Source of the DNA: Cristatella mucedo
Lineage: Eukaryota; Bryozoa; Phylactolaemata; Cristatellidae
Assembly (NCBI GenBank): GCA_009760855.2
Contig: WPIO01000196.1
Location: 182,001-246,000 of the forward strand
Direction of reading: 5' to 3'
Length of the DNA: 64,000 nt
Shown here in pieces: positions 20,585 through 53,559 of this stretch (within the stretch, counting starts at the first letter, position 1; each line of letters opens with the position of its first letter). The notes under the pieces were generated by a model. That model saw nothing but the letters and a program-made list of their open reading frames with translations. It was not told where the DNA came from and searched no databases. The translations under genes were made by a program, and so were the position numbers.

Positions 20585-21000
20585 AATAATAATTCACTTG
20601 TACAGCGAACTGAATCTCTTTTTAGGCACTTTGCATATGCTGTATAGAAAGCATTGCCAAACGATCGATAGTAACATCCGCAAGCAGCAGGCACACTGCA
20701 AGCAGCTACATGCACACGAAAGACGAATCACAAAGACTCACCAAATGCTGTAAAAATCAGGTGCGTTTTATGATTATTTTTTTATCGTGTTTCCTTTTCA
20801 GCAATTGCAAAGCACCTAGAATGAGATTGAGTTCTCTCGTGGTGCTTTATTAAGTGTATTATTATTATTTTAAATGTTGTCATGTCAGGAGATGTTGTGA
20901 CGTGAGTCGGTAGTGAGTTCCCGGCTTTGGGAGTCAACAGTTTTGAGGTTTGCATATGTCATCACCTGGACTGAATGTGCAGAGGCTCAAAACAAATCTC
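20585..21000 (-). mobile_element. LINE-A 3' end, minus strand, with nested insertion
   Basis: The minus-strand tail and C-terminal block are continuous apart from the plus-strand tail inserted at about 20772-20873. Confidence 0.75.
20772..20873 (+). mobile_element. LINE-A 3' tail nested in a minus-strand copy
   Basis: CTTTTCAGCAATTGCAAAGC, then the hairpin and (ATT)n, in opposite orientation to its host copy. Confidence 0.75.
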
Positions 21001-21814
21001 CTAGATAAAAATAAGCTTGTGGTGATACTGAATTCGAGAGATACCAGAGAGAGGAAGAGTGGGAGATTGAGAGAGAGTAAGAGAGAGTAGTACTGGACAT
21101 CGAGTATCAGCCATACTTAGACATGCCTATTGTAATCGAGTATTTAACGTAACCGAGAACAAATCTTCCAGAAACTGCGGATTAGAATGTAGCTGTTTCC
21201 GACGGGTCCTAGTGACGTAAAGCTGAGAGTTCGATGCAGCACACAGCTGATTAAGGTTGAGGCCTGTATACGGAGTTCGCCGTATACAGGTACAGATACA
21301 ACACACAATTATCGTAACGAAATAGAGTGTTCGCATACTCATCTACCAAATCCAGCCTTGGGTTTTCGGGGGGTGGGGTTAATTACGTGCGAAAGCAGTA
21401 CCGGTCGACCTAAAGCATGCCGAGCGAAAGTCCCTCAAACATTTTATGATTTTAGTGTCTTTGACAAGGTCAAAATGCTTCTTATTAGTGCTGATTTATA
21501 TACAAAATACTGACGTACGAGTGAAATCGTAAGCGAAAAATTCACTTAAAAAACATATGCAACAGTTTTAAGTATGCCAATGCCGACTATTGCAGCTTTT
21601 AAGCTTCGTTCACTTAAAAGCAGTCACACTTGCAACCTGGAAGGTACGAGACCTGACCTTGTTTGATGCCAGCCAGAGTAAGATTTAGGCTCCCCCACTA
21701 ACGAGCACACGGCTGCTGGCGGGGATCAGGCGTCCTGCGAGGCTCGTTTTTATCACGTCAACAATACTTCGATGTTTGCTGGCGACGAGGCTACGAGCTG
21801 GCTCTTGGACGGAA
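21001..21814. other. intergenic DNA, nothing recognised
   Basis: Short GAGA patches near 21045-21090; otherwise featureless. Confidence 0.5.
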
Positions 21815-22214
21815 GTACAAACCTTAAATCCTTTGGAGACCGTGCATTTAGTTCATATGCTCCCAAAGCCTGGAACTCCCTACCGACCTGCGTCACAACA
21901 TCCCCTGACTAGACGACATTTAAAAGGAACTTGAAAACACACCTATTTAGGACAGCATTTAGTGGGTCCCTGTGATTCGTCCTTGATGTGCTTATGCGTG
22001 CTGACACTGTGCATACTACACTAACCACATTTGCATGCTGACCCTGTGCATGTCACCCCTAACCATATTATTCATTTCGTTTGTTTTTCAAGCATGATTT
22101 TACTTACCATTCAATTGCATTTCACTTTACATCAATTGTAAAGCGCCTTGAGAGAGATTAAGTTCTCTGAGGGCGCTTTATCAAGTGAATTATCATTATT
22201 ATTATTATTATTAA
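21815..22214 (+). mobile_element. LINE-A 3' end
   Basis: C-terminal coding remnant (TNLKSFGDRAFSSYAPKAWN-like), terminal block, hairpin and (ATT)n. Confidence 0.92.
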
Positions 22215-24934
22215 GTAAGCAGCAGGTCATTCGCCGGCCAGACACACAACATGGACCCGGTTGGTAGTTGGTGCGCAGAAAGGCCGCCGCGATCTCTAGA
22301 TCAGACTCAGTAGCAGCGTCTGAGATCAGCCTTACTCGATAACTGCTAACTCGATAACTCGATAATTCGACTCTGGTTGGCGAGGCAGGGGGCAGTGCAT
22401 AGCGAACGGCAACAAGACTCGCTAATGGAGTCATCCTCCCCACCCCCGACGTATGGAGTCACCCTCCCTACGGTATGGAGTCACAAGTGAATAAACTGTG
22501 CCGCTCCATGCCGAGGCATGGAAGTGTCGAGCATTACCGAGTCGCAGCGTCAAATCGCGGCTCGACAGCACACACACACACACACATATATCTATATACA
22601 CACACAAACGTGGACAGTCGGCCAAAAATGGGTCAGCCTTTTCTGGGGTGGATCTAAGCTGGAGCTGCTCTGGCGGGGCGGGGGTGGGGTGGTGCTTTGG
22701 TCATAAGCCGTCACGTGGTTTTGCCGCTCGGCGATAGCCGAAGCCAGCGCTCAGCTGCAAAAGGGGAATCGCGTGGCTCGACGCACGAGGCACGACTTTG
22801 CGCGCATTTTTATTTACAGTGCGAGAGTGCCATAAACGCTAGGCAAAAGTCGTTCGAAGCGGACATTAATTGATAGACGTTGAGGCGTTTGTTTTCGCTT
22901 CTGATTCGTAACTGCGTCTTTTCCTTTTTCGTGCGGTGTAATCTATTTTCCAGCGTGGCAAGTCAGAGGCCTCACTTTATATTGCCGTTGTCCAAGTGTA
23001 TCTTCATCGGTGCACGGATTAGGCCAAAATCTTAGATGCGTCCCAGTGAAGCACCGCGTAATTCTGCGTTAGTGACAGTGTCAAATTCCAGTAAATTCTG
23101 CATCGGGTTAAATTTTGCCTCAAATGACTGCAGTTGCTTCATCAAGTGATGGTACTCGTGTGACGAAAACGCCCGAGCTCGAAATGACGTGCAACTTTCA
23201 AGCTGCTTGGTCAAGCTTTTGCGATGCAAACTAGGCCAATTTCCACTCGCGTTCGTAGCACTCTTGATGCTATTGGCCAACTATTTGACGGTCTCGCTTG
23301 TTTGCTACCAGGCAGGCGGTCACACCAATGATTGCCAGTGTGAATGAATATTACGATCTGGAAAAAAATCTTTAAAGACACTCGCCGAAACAGCCAGTTA
23401 AATTGTTATTGTTACTATTTATTAGTTTGTGGGTCCCGTAAATTGAGGCAAGCAGCAGTCTGCCCTGTCTGTCGTACCTCTAGTGCAGCGTTAATTTTAA
23501 TAGTGAACTAGATATTAGATTAGATATGAGGGCAGATGGAAAAAATCATTTCCATCGTCTATGAATTGAAGCAACTCAGCTGTCATACATTCGGACCGGA
23601 GGTCGTTGTGCACAGCCACTATTCCTCGTTGAACTAAAAATAATGTTGGAGAATATGAGCCAGGCCCTGAAGAGGTTAGACTCCCTACTTATATGACTTG
23701 GCTGATTGCGATTCGATACGAGTATAGCCACCAGCTCGACTTATCTCTGACGCAAACACTTCATCTTTACTTGCAAGAATCTGCATTAACCTGCAAAGCC
23801 ACGAATATGACTCTGACTTAAATGAGAAGAAATATCATCGCTGACAAACGTAGAGGGTACGATGTCATAGGCTAGGTTAGCCAGGTCTACGCAAATTACT
23901 TTTTGACTGTGGTAAGGCAGCAAAGCTACAGTTTCTGATCTTTGCAATCCTATTTGAATTATTCCTGGGACACAGAAACTCGCTCCCAGCTTCAACAGCC
24001 ATCAGTCAGACCTGATAAATGTGACAACAGCCGCTTAATTTAAAGGTTGGGCTGGACTGAAAGAGTACAATAAGATTCCACAATCGAATGAGAGTAGTTG
24101 GCTCAATTTCACTAGTTGATTAACTCTCGTAGGTCGGGCTTCTGTCAGAGCCGAGTAGGAATCCACAAGCTGGCTGTAGTATCGCAAGATGGCTGTAGTA
24201 TCTCGAGACTTATCAGAATTATGAGTTAGCTACAAAGAAATCAGCCATCTAAAAAAATCGCAAATTACCCGGTTCATGGCAGACTATGTCCATTAAGATT
24301 ATTACCAATGCGTTTAAAGTTATTATACTCACCCAGATAGGATATTCATTTGCTCACTTAATTATGCTTGAGCATTCAACTGAATACTGATAATATTGAG
24401 AAAGTCTTCTTTCAGGCCTATTCTGTAGCAAAACGAAGCCCGTGTGACTCAAAAAAATGCATTTAGCAGTCTCCGATCAAGTTTTCTTTAAAAATTAAAT
24501 AGCATGTTTCAGACAAATATGGTTTTCGTATGATTTTTTTTATTAAGCCGGTAAAAGATCTTTTTATTGCGCACACTAACGATAGTAGGCAACCAGAGAA
24601 TAAGCTGACAAGGTGACAAATAAAATGATCCTCGCGTGACAGTCTTAGTGTCAGATTAGAAGGAACATACAATTTAATACTTTGAGCTATTTTTTAAATG
24701 ATGGTCGTCTTCAAAAAGATCCTTTAATTTATTCAGAAACTATTGTGGATTGGTAAATTATGTGGTTAAAAAGTAAATAGAATCATGAGAGTCGCTCGGA
24801 GCACAAGCAGAGCAATGGAGCAGAACACTTTCAAATCGTTCCGTCCAGAAGTTGATGCCTCAAAAAATGAATGCACTACCAAAAGTAAAGGCAGGAGGAT
24901 ATGGCTGTTACGTTATGTTGCTGCAATTGTCATA
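22215..24934. other. intergenic DNA, mostly unrecognised
   Basis: A short (CA)n with TATATA near 22568-22608 and open frames of unknown value at 23032-23280 and 23786-23995 on the minus strand. No repeat family recognised. Confidence 0.45.
23032..23280 (-). CDS. unrecognised 82-codon open frame
   Basis: The minus-strand frame is Met-started and reads protein-like (SSHEYHHLMKQLQSFEAKFN). No family is recognised, no splice context is convincing, and there are no repeat matches here. It may be a chance frame or an exon of an unknown gene. Confidence 0.15.
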   Translation of the reverse strand: MANSIKSATNASGNWPSLHRKSLTKQLESCTSFRARAFSSHEYHHLMKQLQSFEAKFNPMQNLLEFDTVTNAELRGASLGRI

Positions 24935-24938
24935 ATCT

Positions 24939-25466
24939 TGTAACCGAGTTCAATGGACCAGCGGCTAACTCCCACTATGGCTCGCTACTATCTATGTCCG
25001 TTCTGGGTCGTTACGCCGGGCCCTTCGGTAACAGTGGTTCACGCGTGATCAATCGGGTACACAACACTTTATATAATACACACGCATGCGCTATACAAAG
25101 GAGGGCACTGAACAAGCCTACAGAGGAAGTTCCTATACAAGGTAAACTACAGGGGCACGGGATGACGCCGCAAGCGCGAACAAACGTGTTAGTGCTCAGT
25201 CGGCTTCCACAGTCGCACCGTCGCAGGACTCCGTCTCACCAGTACAAGCATACGCCGTCCAAGACCCGGCTAGCTGAGTACTCTGTGGTAGACGGAGCGG
25301 ACGTCCAACACCGTCGAGAGCTTCCGCCGAAAGAGAGCGAGCACGTTGTACCCAGTTCCCGTCCTCGGAACTCTGGGAGCTGACCCACAGGCTTTACCCT
25401 TCCGGGGCAAGGCGACGCCCAGCCCGACATATCGAATGTCAGTGGGTCCGCCTACTCTAGGGTACA
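24939..25466. mobile_element. LTR-like element, copy 2 (528 bp), with 4-bp target duplication
   Basis: It starts TGTAACCGAGTTC and ends GGGTACA and is flanked on both sides by ATCT (24935-24938 and 25467-25470). CTTTATATAATAC at about 25070 resembles a promoter TATA box. It is related to copy 1 through the CGAACAAACGTGTTAGT and GTCGAGAGCTTCCGCCGAAA blocks, but is a different subfamily at the 3' end. Confidence 0.65.
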
Positions 25467-25539
25467 ATCTTGGCCTCTGAAACCCGTCAGGTTCAACCCC
25501 AAGCGAGCGAACTTGACTAGTGGCTCAAAAAGTAAGGCT

Positions 25540-25960
25540 TGTACTTGTGTCCGCCTCTTTCAGAAATCCGACAAAGTACTCTTTAATTCTTGCCTTGTCC
25601 TTTTTGAAGCTACACGAAACGAAGGATCGTGGTCGTTTGCTCCTGGTGGCCGACATCTGGCTTGAAATCCAGTACAATACCAGATGCTTTTAGCATCATT
25701 CACGCGATCCGTAATCTCTTCCAGAATGCGATTGGAAATGAGACTGAAGAATGCATCTTGACTTTCAGGCCCCAGATAATAGGCCACTGTTTCTGCAATC
25801 TGAATGCGTCATTAGTGTTCGGGCATTGTGGGATCGATCTTTGCAAGTAATTGAAATTTGCCGAGAGAATTTCCCGTTTCCAGAAACTTCCAGGGCCTAT
25901 CGGAAATATCACGAAAGTCCACGCTCCTCTTTTCTAAAAGAAAAGTGGGATTGCTACGAG
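25540..25960 (-). pseudogene. decayed hAT-family (DUF4371/ZMYM1-like) transposase fragment
   Basis: Across two or three frames the minus strand reads KFQLLAKIDPTMPEH, YYLGPESQDAFFSLISNRIL, EEITDRVNDAK and IKEYFVGFLKEADT. These are in the order seen in hAT transposases related to ZMYM1 (NFLxLLxLLAxxDPVLxEH, LSPxIQNEfI, QILxEI, vxExFLGFI). Frameshifts and a stop show it is dead. It begins about 70 bases beyond LTR-like copy 2. Confidence 0.65.
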
Positions 25961-27290
25961 GAGTTTTAACACGGTGCAGTAGTGAGCCGTGTCTTTTCTT
26001 CCAAAGCTAGCGTCCGATCCAGACTTTAGCCGGTTTCGAGACGTCAATCCAACCTCCTTCCGGTCCATCGCGTGCTGCCTGCGACATGAGCTTGACTTCT
26101 CGCGCTTCTTTAGGGTCTTACTCTCAGGGTATTATCATCTGCTGAAGCCTTTTGACTTTCGTCTCATTGCGTCCCACCGCACAACTTACGCTTGTTTATC
26201 CGGGGGATACTGGGGGACAGCGTATCCATTTTGTTTATCTCGATATGGCACGATTGCTTCCTGGATTCATATTCCGGCAAGACATTTCAGATCTGCAATG
26301 TGAGAACAAAGGAAGTGTATTAATTTACCGAATATCAATTCGTTTAAAAATACTTTTAATTTTTAAGAGAGAGTGCCGAAATAGTAAAATATTTAGCTAC
26401 GCAATGCAATTTAAAATACTTTCAAATTATATATTGTTCCACAAAAACAAATTTTTACCCCTTAAACATCCGAGGCCCCTGCAGCCGCAGCGTCACTTGG
26501 TACAGCGCTGCCCACTCACGCGCCCGCTGAAAACAACACTCTTCCGGCGGCAGCGGGGGGGGGGGGATGCTGTGTGTGACAGCGTATCCATTTGCTTTTC
26601 ACAGCGATCTCTTAGGCAACCTGTGGCCTGGCTGTCTCACGCTTTGCCTTGCTCGCAGTTCACTAGTTAGCTTCTAAGCAGCCTTGAGCTTAATGCTGAA
26701 GTAGAAATCCTCTCTTCGTTATATACGGTAAGTACTGCTATGAATATGAACTGCTACATCAACTGTTCCTGGACCCTTGCACTCCAGACAGGATGTCGAT
26801 CCCACGATACCCGCGCCCGCGGGCTGTTCGCCAGCATTTGCCGGGCAATTTTTTCTTCTATGTCCTTCCAGCGAATCGTTCTGTTGATTTTTTCTGAAGA
26901 TGCATAGAAATATTGAGTTTTCTCTGCACAGTGCCGCATAAAGTGACCCGGTCCGACCTAGCGCTACCCGAGTGCGGTGCGGCATTACTGGGTTCGCTCG
27001 GCAAGGGCCGGAGCGGTGAGCTATTATGCAGAAACTCGCTGTTGATTAGCAGCTGCAGTAGCGAAATCATTATTATCTCATTCCGGCTTATATATCTGGA
27101 TTAATTACTCTTCGGACCTCCCCGAAACTCCTCCGGGCATCAATAGCTTCTCCGACTAGTCGATTAGTGGTTCCTCGAATCATAAATAAATGTATTTCAT
27201 GGGTAATGGAAAAGTGGCCAGGCTGCTTCGTAAACGTCTAAGCCGTCTAGAAGAGGAATTTGATGTGTAATACCAGTCTAAATATGAGGC
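25961..27290. other. intergenic DNA, possibly further hAT remnant
   Basis: It lies upstream (on the minus strand) of the hAT fragment and could hold more of the same dead element. I see no clear motif. A poly-G run lies at 26556. Confidence 0.35.
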
Positions 27291-27299
27291 ACGCAATGA

Positions 27300-27760
27300 G
27301 TAATAGTAATTGAACAACTGCATAGCACCCAAATAGAACAAGACCTCCTTATAGGCACTTCGCATATGCAAAAAAAGGAGGCTAGTCAACTGATTAGTGC
27401 TAATAATTTATACAGCTCCAGAGCGCATGACCACACAAATGACTATTCGCATGGACATAGCAAATGCTGTCACGCAAAGGCAGGTTTTAGCCTTGGTTAA
27501 CGATAGAGCTTGGGGCTGTAGGTGAACAAGAACTAGTGGAGCATTATACAAAGCATTTGAGGTCGGTTAGAGGCATAGCTAAAAAACCCAAGTCAGTGGA
27601 GTAGGATGTGTGAGAGGGTATTAAGTATCAGACAGGTAAGCCGGAGCAAGAGAATGAAGGAACCTAAAAGTGATTAAAAAGATCTTGGTCTTTGTTCTGC
27701 TTGATGGGGACCCAGTAGCTGCTGATCGGAAGCTGCGTTGTGTGGCAATTGTAACTTTTA
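27300..27760 (-). mobile_element. degenerate LINE-A 3' end, minus strand
   Basis: Tail-like GCATAGCACCC and GGAGCAAGAGAATGAAGGAA blocks match minus-strand LINE-A with many changes. Confidence 0.6.
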
Positions 27761-27769
27761 AGACTGACC

Positions 27770-27882
27770 AAAATATTTAATTTGCACAGCACCCTAAGAG
27801 AGCCTAATATCTGCCGAGGCACTTTATGTATGTCGTAGGGCTCGAGACTACGACCTTGGTCGTTTTGGCCAAACCGGTGCAG
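27770..27882 (-). mobile_element. SINE-A, minus strand, diverged
   Basis: TTTGCACAGCACCCTAAGAG, GGGCTCGAGACTACGACC, TTTTGGCCAAACCGG. Confidence 0.7.
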
Positions 27883-27884
27883 CA

Positions 27885-28035
27885 AAAAATACTTCATTTG
27901 TACAGCACCGTAAGAGAACTTGATCTATATCTAGGCGATTTATGCATGCACGTCGCAGAGATCGAGCCCACGACCCTGGACTTTAACGACAAGCACCTTA
28001 TTCCAGTGCCAAACCAAGGCAGCGAGTTTGCACCA
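27885..28035 (-). mobile_element. SINE-A, minus strand, second tandem copy
   Basis: TTCATTTGTACAGCACCGTA, GATCGAGCCCACGACCCTGG, CAGTGCCAAACCAAGGC. It lies directly behind the copy at 27770 in the same orientation. Confidence 0.75.
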
Positions 28036-28109
28036 TCTGCAAGCTTACTTTTACAAAGGCATACAACTTGGCAAAGAGGAAATTGCAGGTGAGACATCAC
28101 AAAAGCACC

Positions 28110-28620
28110 GACGGATAATAATAAAAATAATAATAATACATTTGATAAAGTGCCCTCAGAAACCTTGATCTCTTTCTAGGCACTTTACAATTACTTTCCT
28201 GTGGTGCCCTTATGCAAGAATTTTTGCACTATTACTTAGAGTAGGCAGACTTGACTGCAACGCTAGTGTTGTCTTCTAGCTAAATATCGTTTTGGAACAG
28301 AACGCTTAGATTACTCGCTAAAGCTACGACTGAGATGATTGGTGCTTTTATTTTTATGGTGAGGCTTAGTAGTTTCCTAGCGACACTAGGTTTAGGTTGA
28401 TCTCTCGTCATCCTTCAATGTAGGAAAGCTGGCTGCTATCGCGGTGTCAAGGTCGGCAGTGTAAGCTGCCTGGAAATTAAGAAAGGCACTGAAAGGCTGG
28501 AAAGGATCAAAGCAATGGTAGAGCTGAGTACCGTGTGCATGCCAAGGCAATGCAAGGCAATCACGGTCTAGCATTATAAAGACTTTCAACCTTTTTTCAA
28601 CCATTCGTCTGTTTAAGACG
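28110..28620 (-). mobile_element. degenerate LINE-A pieces, minus strand
   Basis: A tail at 28120-28190 and, after a gap, a segment whose minus strand reads HGTQLYHCFDPFQPFSAFLN. This parallels DDTQLYLCFDPSQPSSTSNS of the long copy. Confidence 0.7.
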
Positions 28621-28659
28621 GCTTGATAAATATTCATTACTGTATAGTGTGTGGGTGTG

Positions 28660-28660
28660 G

Positions 28661-28718
<58 letters not shown>
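28660..28718. repeat. (GT)n microsatellite
   Basis: About 28 GT units. Confidence 0.95.
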
Positions 28719-28721
<3 letters not shown>

Positions 28722-28784
28722 CTAATGAGATTTGAGCTGGCTCGTCTTCGGTTTTACTCTTGTTCACTTTGGGATGACATGTCG

Positions 28785-28950
28785 GATGACATACACAGGG
28801 TCAGCATGCATGTATGGTTAGTGGCAGCATGCACAGTGTCAGCACTCGTAAGCACACAAAGAACAAACAACGGGGATCCACTCAATGCTGTGATAAATAG
28901 ATGCATTTTTAGTTTCTTTTTAAATGTGGTCAAATCAGATTAGTGGTGGT
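28785..28950 (-). mobile_element. LINE-A terminal block, minus strand
   Basis: GGTCAGCATGCATGTATGGT to TTTTTAAATGTGGTC corresponds to the minus strand of the LINE-A 3' untranslated region. Confidence 0.8.
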
Positions 28951-29204
28951 TGTGATGATGGTGAAGATTATGACGAGGGTTATTATTATTGATACAATGG
29001 TTTGCAAATACATCGTTCATATCGGATTTTGTTCGTGCATGGTCGTTATCTTACCAATCTACAAATTTCGGGCAGGCTTAGTGTTACTCATAAATTTGAG
29101 ACCTTAACTCTCCTAAATTGGCTCTGGCAGCATATCTTCTCTGATGCCTCTGCAAGTGCACCTGATAGTCCCCTTCCAAAATTACTTTCGACTAGATGAG
29201 CGCC

Positions 29205-29830
29205 TCAGCAGTCACAGTCACAGTCTGCATACTTTCAGCTATGTAAAATTGCCAAAATTCGAACCGTCTTAGATAAGAATACCACAGCCAAACTGCCTAT
29301 GCATTCCTGATCCCAGCTAGACCTCTGTAGCTCAGCAATGTTCCTGCCTATGCAATAAGGAACTAATACTTGCTGCAAAAATCTTAAGCCAGGCTTGTCT
29401 GTCATAAACTTCGCAGAAGCCACATTACACCACTTTTCACCGACATGCACTGGCTACCCATTAAACTGTGTATGGAGTTCGACGCTCAGCCTCTCTCTCG
29501 CGTTTAGACTCCTACGTCGTCTTGCTCTGGCCTACATATACAAAATACTTCCTAAACAGGCCTTGCCTCTTGCCACCTGTTCGTCTGACTCAAGTCGTTT
29601 AGCTGTGCCTCTAACCAATCCCAAAAGTCCTTTGGCGACTGAGCCTTCGGTTAGCAACCTCCCAAAACCTCACGACTGACTGACTGACGTCGCGACATCT
29701 TTCGACTTGTCACCATTCAAAAAGAAGTGAAAAAAATCACTCGTTCCATACACCATTTGCTGGGTCGGTGTGCATTGACCACTGTGCTGACACTGTGCAT
29801 CCTATCGCTAGCCAATCGGCACGCTACCCT
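29205..29830 (+). mobile_element. diverged LINE-A 3' half
   Basis: YFQLCKIAKI, HMHWLPIK and a late terminal block are recognisable. Heavily mutated. Confidence 0.7.
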
Positions 29831-29904
29831 TTGGGCTTATGTAAGATGCTTTGTTCTCCTCCTCCTCCGGTGTCATACGGACGTCTCATTATCATCTTTT
29901 TGAA

Positions 29905-30465
29905 ATAATAGTAATACGTTTGGTATAGCGCCCTCAGAGAACTTGATCTCTTTCTAGGCACTTTACAATTGCTGTAAAGGAAGCCCGATCGAATGGTTAG
30001 TGGTTATTGTTATAGTGGTTAGTGGTTAAATGGTTAGCATGCTCAATGAACAACAAGAATAACATGGTTAGGAGTGACCTGCTCAGGGTCAGCATGAAAG
30101 TGTGGTTGAGTGGCAGCATGCAACAGTGTCGGCACGCATAAGCACATAAAGCTCGAATCACAGGGAACCACTAAATGCTGCCTTAAATAGATGCGTGTTT
30201 AGTTTCTTTTTTAATGTGGTCGTCAAGTCAGGAGATGTCGTGATGTGGTCAAGTCAGGAGACGTCATGACACAAGTCGGAAGTGAGCTCCGGGCTTTGGG
30301 AGCATACTTACTAAAGGCACGGTCTCCAAAGGGTTTGAGGTTTGGACGAGCTATAGGTAAGCAATTAGATTCCGAAAAGCGGGTGGTACGATGCTTAGCC
30401 TGGTAGGGGAGTAGATCAGGTGGTACGATGCTTAGCCTGGTAGGGGAGTAGATCTGATACCATTA
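29905..30465 (-). mobile_element. LINE-A 3' end, minus strand, just upstream of TMEM260
   Basis: Tail, terminal block and C-terminal remnant. Its inner end lies about 190 bases before the TMEM260 start codon, so it borders or overlaps the promoter. Confidence 0.88.
30394..30456. repeat. about 37-bp tandem duplication in a LINE-A copy
   Basis: GGTGGTACGATGCTTAGCCT through GAGTAGATC occurs twice in direct tandem inside the minus-strand LINE-A copy just upstream of TMEM260. Confidence 0.85.
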
Positions 30466-30604
30466 CATCTTGCCACCTCATTGGTGGTGTTGTCTCTTAT
30501 TTCTGTGCCATTTTAGGTCTTTGCGCAGCTTTCTCTCTTCCTCTCTGTCGATCGTTCGCACGGGCGACGGCGCTGCAGCTGCTTGCCGTCGTTGCTGGTA
30601 GCCG

Positions 30605-30615
30605 GACGTCACGTG
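30605..30615. promoter_or_regulatory. CRE-like/E-box motif upstream of TMEM260
   Basis: GACGTCACGTG combines an ACGTCA half-site and CACGTG about 40 bases before the start codon. Position and motif suggest a proximal promoter element, but the transcription start is unknown and the match may be chance. Confidence 0.25.
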
Positions 30616-30653
30616 TTTTTTGCCGCACAGCTGCGACACCAGGAGTGGACAAG

Positions 30654-51954
<21,301 letters not shown>

Positions 51955-52406
51955 GCCAAACCAAGCCGCAACCACCACTGCAGCAACCGACTGTCTCTGG
52001 TGCCGCACAGTGATGCGGCCACACGTCGGTGGCACCGATGGGAGGCGCGGATGGTAGTGCACCCCCCCCCCCGTTCAGATTTGACAGCCAAGCTGACAAG
52101 CCACCACCATCTCTGCTGCTGCAGCAGTAGCCGACCGTCTCTGCCGGTCGGATTCGACTCAGCTTTCAGACACAAGGTCTTGGAGACTAGGCTTTGATGT
52201 AGCACGCCGTCTGCCTAAGAAGGCCATCTGTTGTGGCCAGGGATAATCGGGGCCAACCTGCAGCTGCTAGCCGATGACCGAGCCCGAATTTCCTTATTTT
52301 GTAAATACAAGTTTTGCCTTTAGTTGCGAATTTAGGCAGCATTGCTGCACAACCTGTGTGACTCGATGCAGCAGTTATCAGTACGACATTATTAGGATAT
52401 TTATTC

Positions 52407-52412
52407 AATAAA
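52407..52412 (+). promoter_or_regulatory. candidate polyadenylation signal of TMEM260
   Basis: AATAAA lies about 450 bases after the TMEM260 stop. It is the first clear canonical hexamer on that strand in the 3' flank. Confidence 0.4.
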
Positions 52413-52611
52413 AGGCTTCCACGAGAGCTTATTTTGACGTGGGGATACAGCTGGTCACTTTGTCCTACTTCCGGCAGCTGGGGATGTGGAAAGGCCACCA
52501 AATGAGAAATTTATAAATGTGCCCACAAACTTTTCCACATTTAGCATGTGCTCCATCCGTTGCATTTGCACCATTATTTGTTTCGTGCATGTGAATTGCT
52601 GTAAGTTACAG

Positions 52612-52705
52612 GTTAGCTGATTTAGCAGCCTTATTTGCATAGCATCACAAGAGCCCTAACGGCTATCAACACTGCTTGCAGTGGGAATTAAGGGATCGCC
52701 CACTG
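52612..52705 (-). mobile_element. SINE-B 3' part, minus strand
   Basis: TTAGCTGATTTAGCAGCC, AGAGCCCTAACGGCTATCA, GGGATCGCCCACTGC. The tRNA head is replaced by a LINE-B tail. Confidence 0.75.
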
Positions 52706-52800
52706 CTGTGAGTGCGCTATACAAAGCTCTCCTGCGTAACACCCACATGGTCTTTATGACTTTGTGGAGTTACTGACGGAGATACGTTACATTACATTCA
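52705..52800 (+). mobile_element. LINE-B 3' tail
   Basis: GTGAGTGCGCTATACAAAGC to GGAGATACGTTACATTACAT, abutting a truncated SINE-B. Confidence 0.75.
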
Positions 52801-52879
52801 CGGTAACCGAAACAGGAGCACTAATCAAGCAAAATAGATACATGGATCATAATTATATATGGAGATACAACCGAGACAT

Positions 52880-53205
52880 ACACATTTGACGGTGTAAGAA
52901 CATGGAAATTATTCAAAACTAGTAGCAGTCAACACTCTATAATGAGGAAACGACTGGAATTACCCGAGACTAAATCAAAGCTGCAAGAGATAAAACTTCG
53001 ATGGCATCACTGCAGTCGCAAACCTTTTCTAAATAAGCAAAGGAGAATAGACTTTCCTCGCTCACTTCCACAGAAGTGGCAGGTCACGATGATGAAACCG
53101 GATGGCCCTGCACTACGATCCATGCAGATGCCTTCCACCGATAATTCAGCCGGTCGTGAAGGAGATGCGCCTAGTCCTTGGATATTTTTAATGTTAAGAG
53201 AATGA
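52880..53205 (+). pseudogene. possible non-LTR retrotransposon C-terminal remnant
   Basis: The open stretch MRKRLELPETKSKLQEIKLR WHH resembles the 'IRKRLGVxPIxDKLRExRLRWxGH' end domain of some non-LTR retrotransposon ORF2 proteins. Short and unsupported elsewhere. Confidence 0.3.
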
Positions 53206-53559
53206 GTTCGGAAAAAACTCACGAGACTATGCCACCGATACAAAAAAACTAATCAACCGATAGATGTCGAATGAGGCAATCGCCTGAATTGTCAGCCAGC
53301 CTGAATTGTGTCGCACCAAAACCTTTTGACCATGGAATAAACCTGTCTGGAAACCCGGACAGGCTCATTCATTCACATTTAGATCACCTGCATACAAGAG
53401 AATGATCGTACTAAAATCGAACGCCGAGTAATGGTCTGAAAATAGAACACGTGATGCCGTTAGCAATGCTAAGTTGGATACCAGTGCTAATGGGGAGAAT
53501 TCATGATCGGATACAACGTTTAAAAATCACCAAACATGGTAGACATAAGGCAATCTCGT

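Noticed and set aside
23786-23995. 69-codon minus-strand frame
   Set aside because: Looks protein-like but is short, has no recognised family and no exon signals I trust.
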